DNA of 64,000 nt from Coenobita brevimanus (GCA_032717465.1 CM064683.1:34243042-34307041); one strand, 5' to 3'; positions 23,516 through 36,200 are shown, counted from the stretch's first letter. The notes: generated by a model not told the origin, from the letters alone. Numbers and translations are program-made.

Positions 23516-23814
23516 TCATATGACCACACCATTTTAATTCAAACTCACCCTTCAACCTGAATGTCAGCTTACTTCCTTACTCAGTATTATTTCATATACT
23601 TCGCCAATCACATTATTTCTTAACCATTCCACTCTATACATTCCACACACACTTTTTATTACTTACTTTTTAACGTCCCTAAATCATCTTTTTCTTACTA
23701 TGCCATACCAGACTCACATCCATACGTTAATTGGGCAATGACACACTTTCATGCAATCCTTTTGCATGTTGGTGTCTGAAGAACTTAATCGTCTTCACTA
23801 TAATGAATTTTTTG

Positions 23815-23990
23815 CAGCCTTTATACCACCACGATGTGTGACCTTTGTGCATATACAGTGGAACTCCCAGGTTGCACAAACGTCCCTCAATCCCCTATCT
23901 ATTAACTGAAGAGAGGAAGGTGGACTACGGAAGGACAGCTTCGGCCTGCAGTGTACCGGGTTCAGGTACCAATGAGTAGGGGTTTGCAAA
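23815..23990 (+). mobile_element. SINE-like element R3 relative without CAA tail
   Basis: Shares TACAGTGGAACTCCCAGG, AAACGTCCCTCAATCCC and GGCCTGCAGTGTACCGGG with the R3 group (compare 13950-13990 minus and 32850-32945 plus). Confidence 0.5.
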
Positions 23991-25480
23991 TAATACTGCT
24001 ACTCTTTACCTACAGATGATTATTTTACCTGTACAGACATTTTGAACTGGAGAGGTAAGAGCCTCCATTAACCACTTCACGACGAGTTGGTCTCCTAACC
24101 CGTGTACTCGTATAATAATCTGTACTCTGTATTTTACTCAAATGAAACAAAGAAGACGGCTCGTAATGGTGGTGGTGAATGCGCAGCTTGTTAACATCTT
24201 CAGTGTGAGGGAGGGATCTTCGGTTACCAAAAGCAAAATGAGAAAAGACTTACCTGTTGTTTGGTGTTGTATTAGTTCCTTCATTCCTGTGACAAATATT
24301 AGTATTTTACCACACGGGCGTGGAACTACCATTTATTCTAAACTAAACGGAGAGTTTCTCAGGCTATTTGATGCATTTCATTGATTACCATAGACACTGG
24401 GCACTTTTATGATTTTACCTCTGAAAATATGTAAGCGATTAACTACGTGTAGCACACACAGCCTACCTTTCTTCCATGGATATTACTACCTACTGTTTAG
24501 CTTGCTGCAAATCTCACTTTGGTGCAATATTCAAGTGCCTTACCGAAATGTTAGATTAAGTTGGTTAGGTTAGTTTAGAACAGGTTAGATAATGATTGAG
24601 TTTAATTTTGCCTTGATAAGTATTTGAGATTTTCAGTGTTAGGTTTAGTGCCAGTTCTAGGCAGCTGGTTTAAGTGGCGAAGCTCCCATTCCCCCCCCCC
24701 CCCGTCAGGCTAAGTTAGGTAAGGATGCGATAAGTTGGGTTAAATTGGGATAGTTAAGGTAGGTTAGATTATGTAAGGTTAGATCGTTAGGTTTCCTATA
24801 ACTTTGACTTGGTCAGTTAAAATTTTTAGAGTGAGTACATTAACCTATGTTTAATGCACGGGCGCTTTCAGTCTACGAGATCGTTAAGCAAACAAGTTCC
24901 TGCAAGCGTCGAGTGACTTACTTAAATACCCTCAAATAGTATATTTTGTGGATCCTTTTCACTTTTTGGAGTATAAAATCAACAAATAAGTATCTGTGAC
25001 GTACATTTACTAGAATATCTTCCTCAGGAGTATGCGATTGTCATTTGACATGTTGAACAGCTGCGCCCAGGTAGTAAAATTTTACCTACAAATTTTGCCA
25101 GTTATTCTTGCTGCCTCCAGACTATATAGCTCACCTTAAGATAGACTTTTCTAACTGCAAGGATCAGATATAGCCTTCTTTAATTCCTACCTTACGAGAA
25201 GTGTTTCCTGAGCTGAATAAAAAAAAAGTCTCAAGTTTGTAAGACTAAAACGAAAAATACGTCATCGGATTGGAGGGTCTGATAGGATGGTGGTGGTGGT
25301 GGCAATGGTGGTGGACTTTGTTAACACATTCACTATGAGGGTGCCGTCCCAAGCTGAATATAATCGTTGGGTTGCAGTAAGAAAAAATAAATAAATAAAA
25401 TAAAAACGTGCTGGCAGTGTGGTATTATTAACAGGGTGCATGATAAAAGAGGAGGTTGTACATTTTACGGCACCTTAATA
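23991..25480. other. Non-coding DNA with TTAGG-like tract and dispersed repeats
   Basis: No gene supported. Contains a C-run near 24693, a GGTTAG-rich stretch (separate entry) and dispersed short-repeat copies near 25205-25230 and 25345-25372 (GCTGAATATAATCGTTGG). Confidence 0.6.
24541..24800 (+). repeat. Degenerate GGTTAG-rich tract
   Basis: Many GGTTAGGTTAG, AAGTTAGGTAAGG and GGTTAGATTATG words over 260 bp. Resembles a highly decayed interstitial (TTAGG)n array; chance composition is possible. Confidence 0.4.
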
Positions 25481-25486
25481 TGACCA

Positions 25487-26380
25487 TCACAGCCACGCCA
25501 TACCACGCACGAGGGGGTACACGAAACAGCACAGGGGGAAGGCAAGGAGGGAGGAGAGAGAAGGGGAGAGGTGGAAGGAGAAGGAGGGTAAGAAGGAATA
25601 TGTAAGAAGGGGAGAGGTAGGCTGTGGCACGGGGGAGGAAAAATTGTGGATATGGGGAGAGGGAGAAGAGAATGTGTGGTAGGGGGAGGGATACTGGAAA
25701 ACGAGATGGTGGAAAAATGGATGGGACAAAGAATGGTGTGTGGGAGTGAAAAGATGTAGGTAGGAGGGAAGATTGAAACTTGTTAGTGATTGCGGATATG
25801 GGAGGGGGTAAGGAAAGTAGAAAGATGTGAGAAGTGGGAAAATGTCATGTGTGGGAGGTTGAGGATGTAAGAAAGGGTAGGGGCGGAATGGGCTAGAAGT
25901 GGAGGGTCTGGGCAGAATGGGGGAATATGTACAATAAAAAAGGGTGAGTGAAAGCGAGAGGGGAGAATGAACGGGAGGGTGAGGGCGAAAGAAGGAGGGA
26001 GGGAGAGTGTGTGGGCTGGATAGAAGTGGGTAGGTATTACAAGAGATGGTGTGGGAAAAAGAGTAAGGGGATGTTCGGGAGACAGGATCGTGAAGTAAAT
26101 GGGAGGGGAATGTTTGAGAAAGGGGAGGATGTGGGATGGAGGGAGTGGGGAATGTGCGAGAGTGGTGATGGTGTGGGAGAGAGGAAGGTAGACTGTAGGA
26201 CAGGTGCAGAAATGAAGAAAAAAGGTACGTGTAAGTGGATTAAGATGTTAAAAGGAAGCAAAAGGAAATACTTGATGGGGAAAAGTATGAATAGGAAAGT
26301 GGGGAAGAGCAAGAAATGTGTTGGGGGAGAGATACTCAGGAATACAATGGAGTTCAATAGGAATGGAACGCTAAATTAAG
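25487..26380. repeat. Purine-rich low-complexity tract
   Basis: The plus strand is mostly A and G with GTGGGAGAG, GGGAGGG and GGGGAGAGG words. Frames on both strands (Arg/Gly/Glu on plus; Ser/Pro/Phe on minus) are compositional. Confidence 0.75.
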
Positions 26381-27660
26381 TGAGATCATTTTGTCTCCTC
26401 TCGCACGTCCTCCCTCGCTGCTGCAAAATTGTTATTAATTATTTATGAACAGCCAGAAATTTATGATACCTCAACCTCACATGCACACCCTGTGCCTGGA
26501 AGATGGCGGAATAATCATCACTGCATGAAGGAAATGTCAACCAGAGTGAATGATAAAGTAGAAAAATGAAGGAGGGGGATGGTATGCGAGAGTTTCCAAT
26601 GCGGCACTGAAGGAAAGATGTACGTGAAGGTAAGAAGTGAGGGAAGGAAATGACCATCAGAGGGAATGGTTAAGGAGATAGATGCGTGTTATAGGGGATG
26701 AGTGATGGAGAAGGCGTCTAATACTGACTGAGGATAGAGGTGAGAAAACGAAGAAGCTGAGTGTCGAAAATATCTCTGACAATAAAGGAAGGCTAAAGAT
26801 GAGTGAATACGGATGGGTGAAAGCAAAAACTGAATAAAGAAAAGAATACCCATTGCCAAAGGGAAAAAACTCTCCTTAACATGAGCAAATATGAAAGGGT
26901 ACTCATTGTTCCATGGAAAGATTGTCCTGAAGAACTGAATAAAGGAAAGGGTACCCAAAGCAAAATGAAGAAAAGGAAACTCGATTCTGAGTGGAAAAAA
27001 AAAAGTAGGATGAGAAAATGCAGGACAGGGAGCCAGGCGCTGAGTACAGTAACGCTCTAAGCTAAAATCTGTAAGTGAACCTCCTCAGTACAGTGACTAC
27101 CGCAGTATATGATGCAGGTTAGAAGACCCGCCTTGTAATGGCGGGACTGATTAAAGCTGCATCTAACTATTTCATTTCATTAATCTCTCATAAGCTGAAT
27201 AACGTCGTCTGGAGATCTGATTCTAGGGGTTGCATTACTGTCAAGGGCAACGATTTATTACTGCATCTAGGAGAGAAAAGCGCAGAGCTTCCTATATCAC
27301 TTGCAATTCCTGAAAAAAAAAAATTGTAAGGAAGGGAAAGCAGCTGAGGAAAGTCGAGTGCAGTCCTACATCTTTCCGCTTCATGAAAAAATAAATTCTT
27401 AGTTACGGGACTAACATAATAATACTGAAAAATTAACGATTATCCTAGGAGCATCAGTTGCCACCACTAAACCACATACTATCTATTACATGCCGTGACT
27501 GAGAGGAATTTTTGCAAGATGGATGAAAAGAGATGAGAGTAGAAACTTTCCATATCTCTTGTTTCTCCTGCAGAACAATAGGAGGAAAAAGTACTGGAAA
27601 GCCGAGTGCAGAATTCTCGTATATCTGCAAAAAGTAAATCTTAGTTACGAGATGAAAATG
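26381..27660. other. Non-coding DNA, locally repetitive
   Basis: No gene supported. Around 26800-26990 the word GAATAAAGAAAAGAATACCC recurs with variation (AATAAAGGAAAGGGTACCCA), suggesting a small diverged tandem repeat. A dispersed short-repeat copy lies at 27190-27212 (GCTGAATAACGTCGTCTGG). Confidence 0.5.

Positions 27661-27661
<1 letters not shown>

Positions 27662-27692
<31 letters not shown>
27662..27692. repeat. (CT)n microsatellite
   Basis: Pure CT dinucleotides. A (GA)n array follows 100 bp downstream in the opposite sense. Confidence 0.96.
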
Positions 27693-27695
<3 letters not shown>

Positions 27696-27791
27696 AAGGA
27701 GCCAGGCGCAACTTTCCCTCGATAATGCAACACACTTTAAGGATTTCTTTTTCATTTTTTATGAGGTGAAAACAGAAGGCGAGGGAGTTCT

Positions 27792-27792
<1 letters not shown>

Positions 27793-27835
<43 letters not shown>

Positions 27836-27855
27836 AATGTGTGTGTGTGTGGGGG
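27793..27855. repeat. (GA)n then G-run then (GT)n
   Basis: GA dinucleotides to about 27826, nine or more G, then GTGTGTGTGTG and GGGGGTGGGTGG. Confidence 0.93.
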
Positions 27856-27939
27856 TGGGTGGAGGGTGTAAAAACAGCAGCCGGTAAAAAATATGAAAAA
27901 TGACTCCTTAGTTTTGCTCGGCCACTTTTAGAAGTTAAG

Positions 27940-29722
27940 GAAGGCAGGGCAGGGTGTGTGTGGCGGCGTGGGAAGTTTTGTGAGAGGCGGGAAATAGTGA
28001 GTGGGTGTTAGGCAGAAATGGGGTCAGGCAGGGATGGATATAAAAGGTATCGTAAGGGCAGAGGTGAGGCATAGATGAGGTAAGGCAGGGCAAAGAGACC
28101 ATTTTGTGAGATGAAGGGAATATTCAGCAAATGGTAATGATGAGATGGGGCGAGACAGGGATGATTATAAGTGCGGCACGGGTAGAGATAAGGTACAGAT
28201 GGGGTGAGGGGGGAAGGAGGCTTTGGGAGAGTCAAGAGTAGTGGGTAAGTAGTAGGAAGGGATGGGCTGAGGCAGAGGAAGGAGGAGGGACAGGGGGAAG
28301 ACGAGAGACAAGGATTACGGGTCGGACAGGGAATAGAGCCAAGGCAAGGGATACGAGTGAGGTAGAACTGGAAATTGTGAGAGATGCAGAACACAGCGAA
28401 CTGATGTAAGAAATGCTTAGATGAGGTAAGGGTAAGAAATCTGCGAGAATAAAGGGGAATTAAATGGCTGATAGGCAGAGATGGAAGTTGAGTCAGGAAA
28501 TGAAAATTAGGTAGGGGATGAGGCAGGAACCAGGGTAAGGCAGACATAGGTGTAAATCACGGATAAGATAGGGAAGGAGTAGAGGAGAAAGGTTTTGAAT
28601 GAGACAGGGAATAGAAAAGAGGGTGTGAGGTAGAGATGGGGTAAGGTCGGGAATGGGACAAGGGCAAATATGAGACACAAGTGGGGATGAAGGAGAGATG
28701 GATGTAAGTAAGGGGAGAGAGGTGAAACAAAGATAGTAGTAAGGAAGAGATGGGGTAAAAGTGCGTGCAAGGTAGGTGGGGTGGAAGTAGGATAGGGAGT
28801 AGGAGAGATGTGAGTGAGGCCTGGGCAGAAAGGAAGACAGAGGAGAAACTGGTGAGGCAGAAACACAGAATTTAAGAAAGGCGGAGTGACTGTGGCGCAA
28901 AGAATGGGGTGAGGCAGGCCAGGAAAGGTCTAGCCTGCTGGAGGGAGTAAGCCAGAGGTGAAAAGTTTCGAAGAGGCAGGGCACTGTGAAAGGGTGAGGA
29001 GAGAAATGGAGAGGCAAAAGTGCGGTGAGGTAGGAGTGGAGTGATACAGGACTGGGGTGAGGCAAGGATGGGGTTGAGGTAAGAGTAGGGGTGAAGGGAA
29101 GCAGGGGTTACCGCGAGGCAGGGAGTGAGGGTGAAGTAGGAGTGGGAATGAGGCAGGGGTAAGGTTGAGACGGGGAGTGGGAGAGGGGAGGAGGCAGGGA
29201 ATAGTCTGACTGGGCAGGAATGAGAGGTGGGTAAATTAGAAATAAGTGAATAGGGTGACGCAAGAATAAGTGGATGGAACAATGCAGGAATTAGTGGATA
29301 TGGTGAGACAGCAATGAGTAGGAGGGGAGAGGCAGGAATGATTAGAGGAGGTGAGGTAGGAATAAATACATGGGGAGGGGCAGGAATGAGTAGAAGCGGT
29401 GAGGGAATAATGAAGGATGGGGTTAGGCAGCAATGAGAGAATGGGGTGAGGCATAAGTTAGGGATGGGGTGAGACAATAATCAAGGGATGGTGTGAGGCA
29501 GGGATGAGTGGATGGGGTTAGGCAATAATGAGGGGACAGGGTGAGTCTGGAATGAGTGGATAGAGTGAGAAGAGAATGAGGGGACGGAGTGAGGCAGGAA
29601 TGAGAGAATGGGGTAAGGTAAGAATGAGAGGATGAGATGAGGCAGAAATGAGGATATGCGGTAAGGTAGGAATGAGGTTACGGGGTAAAATAAGAATGGG
29701 GGAATGATAATGGTGAGCCAGG
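27940..29722. repeat. 24-bp purine-rich minisatellite (1.8 kb, degenerate)
   Basis: A unit close to GAGGCAGGAATGAGAGAATG plus GGGT repeats with an exact 24-bp period in the best part (29490-29700), and recurs with decay back to about 28000 (GGTGAGGCAGGGATG words). Because 24 is a multiple of 3, the minus strand stays open for long stretches with an 8-residue Leu/Pro/Ser/His periodicity. No protein family is recognisable and I regard the frames as by-products. Confidence 0.8.
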
Positions 29723-29787
29723 ATGGTGTAGTGTGGGGCGAGGTATTAATCAGCGTGAACACAATCATTATAAGCTGGACAGTAATC

Positions 29788-30008
29788 TATCTATCTATCT
29801 GTCTATTGCCAGACTTCTTAATCCCGTAAGGGGTGGCCATAAACAAATCGCCTCCATGTTGCCCTGTCCCCCTCCGTTTCACTGCCCTCCCCCTAGCTCA
29901 CACCCCCCTCTCCCATATACCTCTCCATTACATCCCTCCATTTTATCAGCCTTCCCTTCCCTCGCCCCCCCCCCCTCCAGCTCACTCACATTCACTCTCC
30001 TCGTTAGT
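29788..30008 (-). mobile_element. 5'-truncated LINE 3' end with (GATA)-type tail, copy 4
   Basis: Plus strand: ATCTATCTATCTATCTGTC tail, then TATTGCCAGACTTC and TTAATCCCGTAAGGGGTGG, shared with copies 1-3. The minus frame retains LTRR, SELEGG and KWRD-like fragments. The left flank is the 24-bp minisatellite. Confidence 0.8.
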
Positions 30009-30153
30009 CAGGGGAGAGAGAGAGAGGGTGTGGGGGGAGAATGGGAGTAGTAAGTGTATGGTACTGTGTTCATAAATTAAAGAGAGCATCATCATCACCA
30101 TGCCTCTACATATACACCCACAAATACACTCATACACGTGCGTACCTATTCAG

Positions 30154-30158
<5 letters not shown>

Positions 30159-30235
<77 letters not shown>
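30159..30235. repeat. (CA)n microsatellite, 77 bp
   Basis: Uninterrupted CA dinucleotides. Confidence 0.98.
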
Positions 30236-30238
<3 letters not shown>

Positions 30239-30790
30239 TAAGAATTCGCAAATTCATCTATACATTTTAACTGTCAGTTACGTTCTTTCCAGGCTCATCA
30301 AAGCTGCATGTGGTCTCCCTTTTCTTCACATGCTTTATACAGTTGTTCCTGAAGACAAACACCTGATCCATACATAAACACGCATGCGCAAAGCTTTCCT
30401 GTTCTTCCCTAGCATGGCATTCTGTATGTTGAAGTACCCCTCCTATCAACGTTTTACCATACATTTTTGCTTGATCTGTTCAGTAGCTTTATACCTCTAA
30501 TATTTTTATTTTTCCTCTTACGCTCCTTGTTTTTAGCCAGTAACACAATACTCGTACGTTCATTCAGTCAGTCTTCAGGTACAGAGACAAACGTTGGCCT
30601 AATATTTCACGTCTTCTAGGCCTCATTTCCTTCTGTTGGCTAACTGTTTCTAGACTGCGAGAGGACTGGTATATTCCCACTGGGGATTCTCTTTAATATA
30701 ACGTGCCTTGAAGGAAAGTCTGGATATGTCCTGTGTGTGAAATAGACACAGTGAAATACTAGGGAAATCTCTGTCTCTCCCTTGTAAGTT
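30236..30790. other. Non-coding DNA
   Basis: Short frames only. Nothing recognised. Confidence 0.55.
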
Positions 30791-31120
30791 GGGGAAGCCC
30801 ATCATCCATTCACTCAGTGTATTGCATTCTTCAGGTGACTGAGTGAAAAAGCAAATGGTTTTCTGAAACTCAGGAAACCACTTACTTTGCTGGATGGTAA
30901 CCATAATCCCATGTGGTCTAGAGGGTTATGGTGCTCCGACCGCATGAAGCCTGCGAGCTTACCGCCAGAAGAGTGGTTGGGGTTTACTGCTCACTTAAGG
31001 ACACGCAGGGATGAGTGAGGCTGGTTACCCCTGCCTTAAATGTCAGAAATGAGTAGCTTAGCCCAGGGTCTCTGCTCTCTTGATGGAACATAAAAGGACT
31101 GGATGATTGATGGATGGAGT
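30791..31120 (+). mobile_element. SINE-like element R2, copy 4
   Basis: Begins GGGGAAGCCCATCATCC, carries the AAATGGTTTTCTGAAACTC and CAGGAAACCA hairpin region, a tRNA-like TGGTCTAGAGGGTTATGG and GTTGGGGTTTACTGCTCAC, and ends GATGATTGATGGATGG. More diverged than the 19474-19977 copy. Confidence 0.65.
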
Positions 31121-31958
<838 letters not shown>

Positions 31959-32356
31959 CAGTATGTATATACAGTATACATATAAAGATAGATAGATAGA
32001 TAGGTTAATTTGCAAATCAGGAAAGATCTCAGTAGTACTAAACAAATTTAATGAAGGCTATATCTAACTGTTTCATTTCGTAAAGTATTTTCCAAGGTCA
32101 ATAGAAGCGCCTACATATAGCAAGAATATGCAAAATACGTCATCGACGTGAAGTTAAACAATAGAATCTGTCAATATTCAGGTATCACTAAGTCATTGTA
32201 ATTCCGGGCTCCATCTCACAGGCTGCGTCATACACAACTTAATTTTAGCTTAGCCGTTACCTTTAATATAACCTTTGACCTCTTATATTCATGGTCCCAC
32301 TATTATCTGCGGGACGTGTCTGCTGCCCGACCTGAAATGCTAACCACTTCGTTATG

Positions 32357-32560
32357 ATGACGTATTAATTTGGTTTATTACCTCTGCCAATGGCATAGGA
32401 GAGGGTTATGTATTCACCCATGTTTGCCTGTTTATTTGTTTGTCCACATGATATCTCAGAAAGTTACTGATGGATTTCAGCGAAATTCTTATGGATATGT
32501 GGGGCATGGGCCAAGGAATAGATAAAATTTTGGTGTTTCTGAGTTTTCTAGTACAGGCAT
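32357..32560 (+). mobile_element. Dispersed repeat RepB fragment
   Basis: Starts TTATTACCTCTGCCAATGGC and contains TTTGTTTGTCCACATG, ATCTCAGAAAGTTACTGATGG, GGGCATGGGCCAAGGAATAG and AAAATTTTGGTG. The same order of words (in diverged form) is present at 55960-56300 and, inverted, at 60800-61135. It matches my memory of a very widespread invertebrate non-autonomous repeat; class not assigned. Confidence 0.6.
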
Positions 32561-32779
32561 TAGAGGAGGTTCTCTGAGTGCTGTTTCTTGTGCTGCCTGT
32601 CTCATTTCCACTGCATTCAGCTTGTGGAATACTTTTTAGGACTGGATCAGCTAGACAGACTTCATAATTTCATTCATTACAGCAGCTCTTCCTTAAGCTG
32701 ATGATGTCATCTGAAAGTAGCAGGATTACTTTTCAAAGGCTTCCTCAGACTGACTTGTTTTTAACCTTGTATATATTGC

Positions 32780-32962
32780 CTACGACACCTTAACATGAAG
32801 GTGCAGCTGAGGGACGCCTTCACGCGATGTTTCCGATATATCCGGGCAAGTCTGCTTCCCAGTTCTGGAATGGATAATGGTGGAGTGCAAGAACGGGGGA
32901 CACTTAAGCCTGCAGTCCAACCCGCCAGACGAACCTGGTGTCGCAACAACAACAACTATAGC
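32780..32962 (+). mobile_element. SINE-like element R3, copy with (CAA)n tail
   Basis: Shares GATATATCCGGGCAAGTC-type, GCCTGCAGTCCAACC-type and GACGAACCTGGTGTCGCAAC ends with other R3 copies and closes with (CAA)4. Confidence 0.6.
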
Positions 32963-32999
32963 TACTAGTAAAATGAAGAGCCATATGTTCATGAGCTTA

Positions 33000-34190
33000 A
33001 AAGGCTCCGAGCACTTCTTTATTGCTGGATATATTCTTCGACTATTAACCTCCTTAATCCGATGCCTTCTTTTTCACTATATTCTTGCTATGTACAAATG
33101 ATTTTATTCCACCTGGGAGAGATGACTTGTACTGAAGTGGTTGGTGAAGACTGCATCTAAGCAGTTCAGTTTGGGATGTCTTTCTTGGGCTATTTAAATA
33201 ATAAGTTAGCAAAATAAATATGAATGTCATCGGACTGGAGGGGATAATACTCTCTTGGACAATATTTTATGCGAACTCTGTCGTAATGAGATCATCATCA
33301 TCATCATCCAGGCCTCCTTTCCCGCCCAAGGATGGGTGAGGTAGTGAGGTGGGGCCTAGACAGGAAGGAAAAACTAACAATAACAGCTAATCAAAGTCTC
33401 CCCAGTTAATTGGACCAATCTCCCATTCACTCACTTCTCAACCCGTCGGCATCCTGGCTCCACCTCACAGGCACACCAATAAAATAAATATTATGTTGTC
33501 GGGTTATGAGGAGAATATCTGTTTTACATAATTAACTAATTCCCAGAAAGTCGTTTGCTCTGATGATTTACTCTCCCTGGCAAAATAATTCAGTCTGGTC
33601 ATTAAGGAAGTGAAGGGGTTACGCTGTTTGCTACGATGGTGTAGTAATAATTTGTCATTGCTACTCACAGATGATTCCATTCAGTTTAGGGCAGATTTCT
33701 CGAACTGAAAAGCTTAGATATCAGGTTCATTAACTTCCTAACAACTTTAGGTTCTTGAGTTCAGTAATATCATCTTGATGTATCAAAACTGGATTACAAA
33801 AAAAATAAATAAATAAATAAATAAAACAGGTCATAGCACTGAAGGGGGTTAATGAAGACTATATCTATCCCTTTGAGTGTTAAAATCTATCCTGTACCAA
33901 ATAAAACTGGCAGGAGATTGCAAGAACATTGTAAAAACTGACGCCCACAGGCTGAAGGGACTGAGTCAATCTGAATTCAATATCGTATATTTCTCCAGGG
34001 ATTTATCCTCCCTAACAAAACAGTCCAATCTTGGCTGAGAGATATAGCTGGCATTAAGTTGAGAGTAAAAGAGGCAGCATGAGGGGACGAAGAGGGAAGA
34101 AGATAGGGGAGGGAGATAACAGCGTTAATTAACTGGAAAAGACAGGAATAATTTCACATTCACAGGCTTGCATGACTCACCTCCTTCATA
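33000..34190. other. Non-coding DNA dense in dispersed short-repeat copies
   Basis: Several diverged copies of the ~100-bp dispersed repeat: 33125-33260 (ends GTCATCGGACTGGAGGGG), about 33570-33800 and 33845-33980 (TTAATGAAGACTATATC). No gene. Confidence 0.6.
33293..33478 (-). mobile_element. SINE-like element R4, copy 2
   Basis: Starts on plus with (ATC)n and CCTCCTTTCCCGCCCAAGG, shares GGATGGGTGAGG, ACAGGAAGGAAAAACTAACA and CTGGCTCCACCTCACAGGC with the copy at 22916-23140. Confidence 0.6.
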
Positions 34191-34262
34191 TTTATCTATC
34201 TATCAGTCTATATAGATAGATAGATAGATAGATAGGTAGATAGACAGATAGATAGATAGATG
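34190..34262. repeat. (TATC)n/(GATA)n palindromic tetranucleotide array
   Basis: TATCTATCTATCAGTCTATA is followed by ATAGATAGATAGATAGATAG, a perfect setting for a hairpin. Confidence 0.93.
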
Positions 34263-34375
34263 GCATAATGTTCAGTACAACACTAGCACTAATAATAGTA
34301 CCAGTATCAATATTCTCAGGCTATAGTAACACATTGGCAGCTGAATAAAATCGTCTGACATGCCCGATATAAGCA

Positions 34376-34692
34376 GTGTAGCTGTCCTGATTTTGAGGAT
34401 GTTGAATGAACATTTGATGTTCTCGACTATGAGTGTTAAATGAACACCATTGTTGTACCGGCTATGGGAGTGCTTAATGAACACTATAGTTGCCCCGAAT
34501 ATAAATTTTCAATGAACATTAGAGGTGTCTCAAATATAAGTGTTAGATTATCACTAGAGTTGTCCCGAGTATGAGAATGTTAAATGAACATTAGAGATGT
34601 CCCGAATATGACAGTATTAAATGAACACTAGTTTTCTCGACTATGAGAGTGTTAAATTAATAACAGAGCTGTCCCCGCTATGGAGTGTCAGG
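34376..34692 (+). repeat. ~36-bp minisatellite (about 8 diverged units)
   Basis: Tandem units resembling CGAGTATGAGAATGTTAAAT then GAACATTAGAGATGTCC. Units start near CGACTATG, CGGCTATG, CGAATATA, CAAATATA, CGAGTATG, CGAATATG, CGACTATG and CGCTATG. The TTGTCCCGA motif also appears singly near 2790 and 35540, next to dispersed-repeat copies. Confidence 0.8.
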
Positions 34693-35840
34693 AATATCTA
34701 GCGCAAAGTTAGTACAAGTGATTGTAAAACTGAGATAATACATTGGTTTGTAAGACTGGACAAGTGTAACTTTTAAAAAAGATTTGGTAATATTGATTTT
34801 AACACTAGGACATAATACTTGCCTGTAAAGCTTAGTTATTATAATTGGTTATACGTATGGCCATAATGACAGATTGCAAATCAGAGTCACTTTAACTTAA
34901 TACATGATTGTAAGACTCGGGATGTTTTGATTCACATCTAAACAAAATCGTCTGGTGTTAGCTGGATAAAAATAAAAGTGGTATCCTGACGGTAATGGGA
35001 GAAATAGTAATTACTGTAGTGCATGGCACGGCAAGTATTGTTGGAAAACTAATCTAGCATGATTAACTGTAAATTAGGAATACTACAACTGTCCGTAAAT
35101 ATTAGATACAGTTGTTAAGTGTAAAAAGTGGCTGAAAGTATGCGCTGCAAAGTTTTTTTTTTTTTTAAGTTCACTAAAAATGGGAAATTAAACTTATAAT
35201 AGAACCACTACACATGGCTGAAAAAGAGCAGAATTACTCTGGGACCTGCGGCGAGACTCTTCTTTCAAATGAAGAACTTTGACTAAAATTGCTGGCACCA
35301 CCACAGGCATCAGTTGTCGGCAGATTTGGATTCTCCATGTCAAATTACCATACGTGGTAACACTTTTATGTCTCCAAAGGCTTCTTTTTAGCAAATCTGC
35401 TAGAAGAAGAAGAAGAACGTTGACCACTCATTAGCTCGCTGACTATCGCCGCAGGTAAAAACAAGGCCGGTACAGTTAACAAATTCAGGCTCTTCTATTC
35501 ACTCTTGGCTGAACAGAAGCGTTTTCATTAAATAGAATAGAATACTAAAGTTGTCCCGACCATGAGATGGTTGACTGTGACAATATTTTCATTTTCATGT
35601 TCTTATGATTAGATGAATAACACTGGTTGACGTTAGCTTAGGCATAATGAAACAGTACAGGCGATCATGAAAGGGATGTTAATGGAAAGTAACAGATAAT
35701 GTGCCCGTATTGCTTGGCTGTTGCTGAGTACGGGGTAGGGATAATTGTCTAGCAAGTACCAATGTCGTGTTTATCAACAGTCACCTAGCAAAAAAGGTGA
35801 CACAAAACTGAACTCCCACACACCTGTCACACACACACAA
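34693..35840. other. Non-coding AT-rich DNA
   Basis: No gene supported. A dispersed short-repeat copy lies at 34939-34958 (AACAAAATCGTCTGGTG) and a weaker one near 35505-35560. Poly(T) at 35152-35166. A 77-residue minus-strand frame at 35194-35427 matches nothing I recognise. Confidence 0.55.
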
Positions 35841-36140
35841 CACCACACCTGCCACAGAAGGGAGGGGAGCCATGGAGGTAGGAAGGGAATGAAAGAAATA
35901 GAAGATGAGGGAAAGAGCATGGAAGTGAGGAAGAGGAACGGGGAAATGCAGGACAAACTAAAAAAAAATAAAAGTGTAGGGAAGGGTTCAGAAAGGGTGA
36001 GAATAGGAAGAGATGGCAGGAAAAGAGAGGGTCAAAGAAGGAAGGAGAGAAAGTGTGAGGGTAATGCAAAAATGTAGATGAAAGGAGAAATGGAATGGGA
36101 ACAAAGATGAGAAGAGTAGAAGGGAGAGAAATAGTTCGGA
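35841..36140. repeat. Purine-rich low-complexity tract
   Basis: Plus strand mostly A and G (GGAAGGGAATG, GAAAGAGCATGG, AGAGATGGCAGG words). Confidence 0.65.
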
Positions 36141-36200
36141 AACATTATAAGATGAATGGAAAAGTAAGTGAAGCCGGTTTATCTGCATTCTATTGCAATA

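Noticed and set aside
30159..30235. CRISPR-like regular array
   Set aside because: It is a pure (CA)n microsatellite; no repeat-spacer structure exists anywhere in the window.
35194..35427. 77-residue minus-strand frame
   Set aside because: No recognisable family; Leu-rich and partly from an AAG microsatellite.
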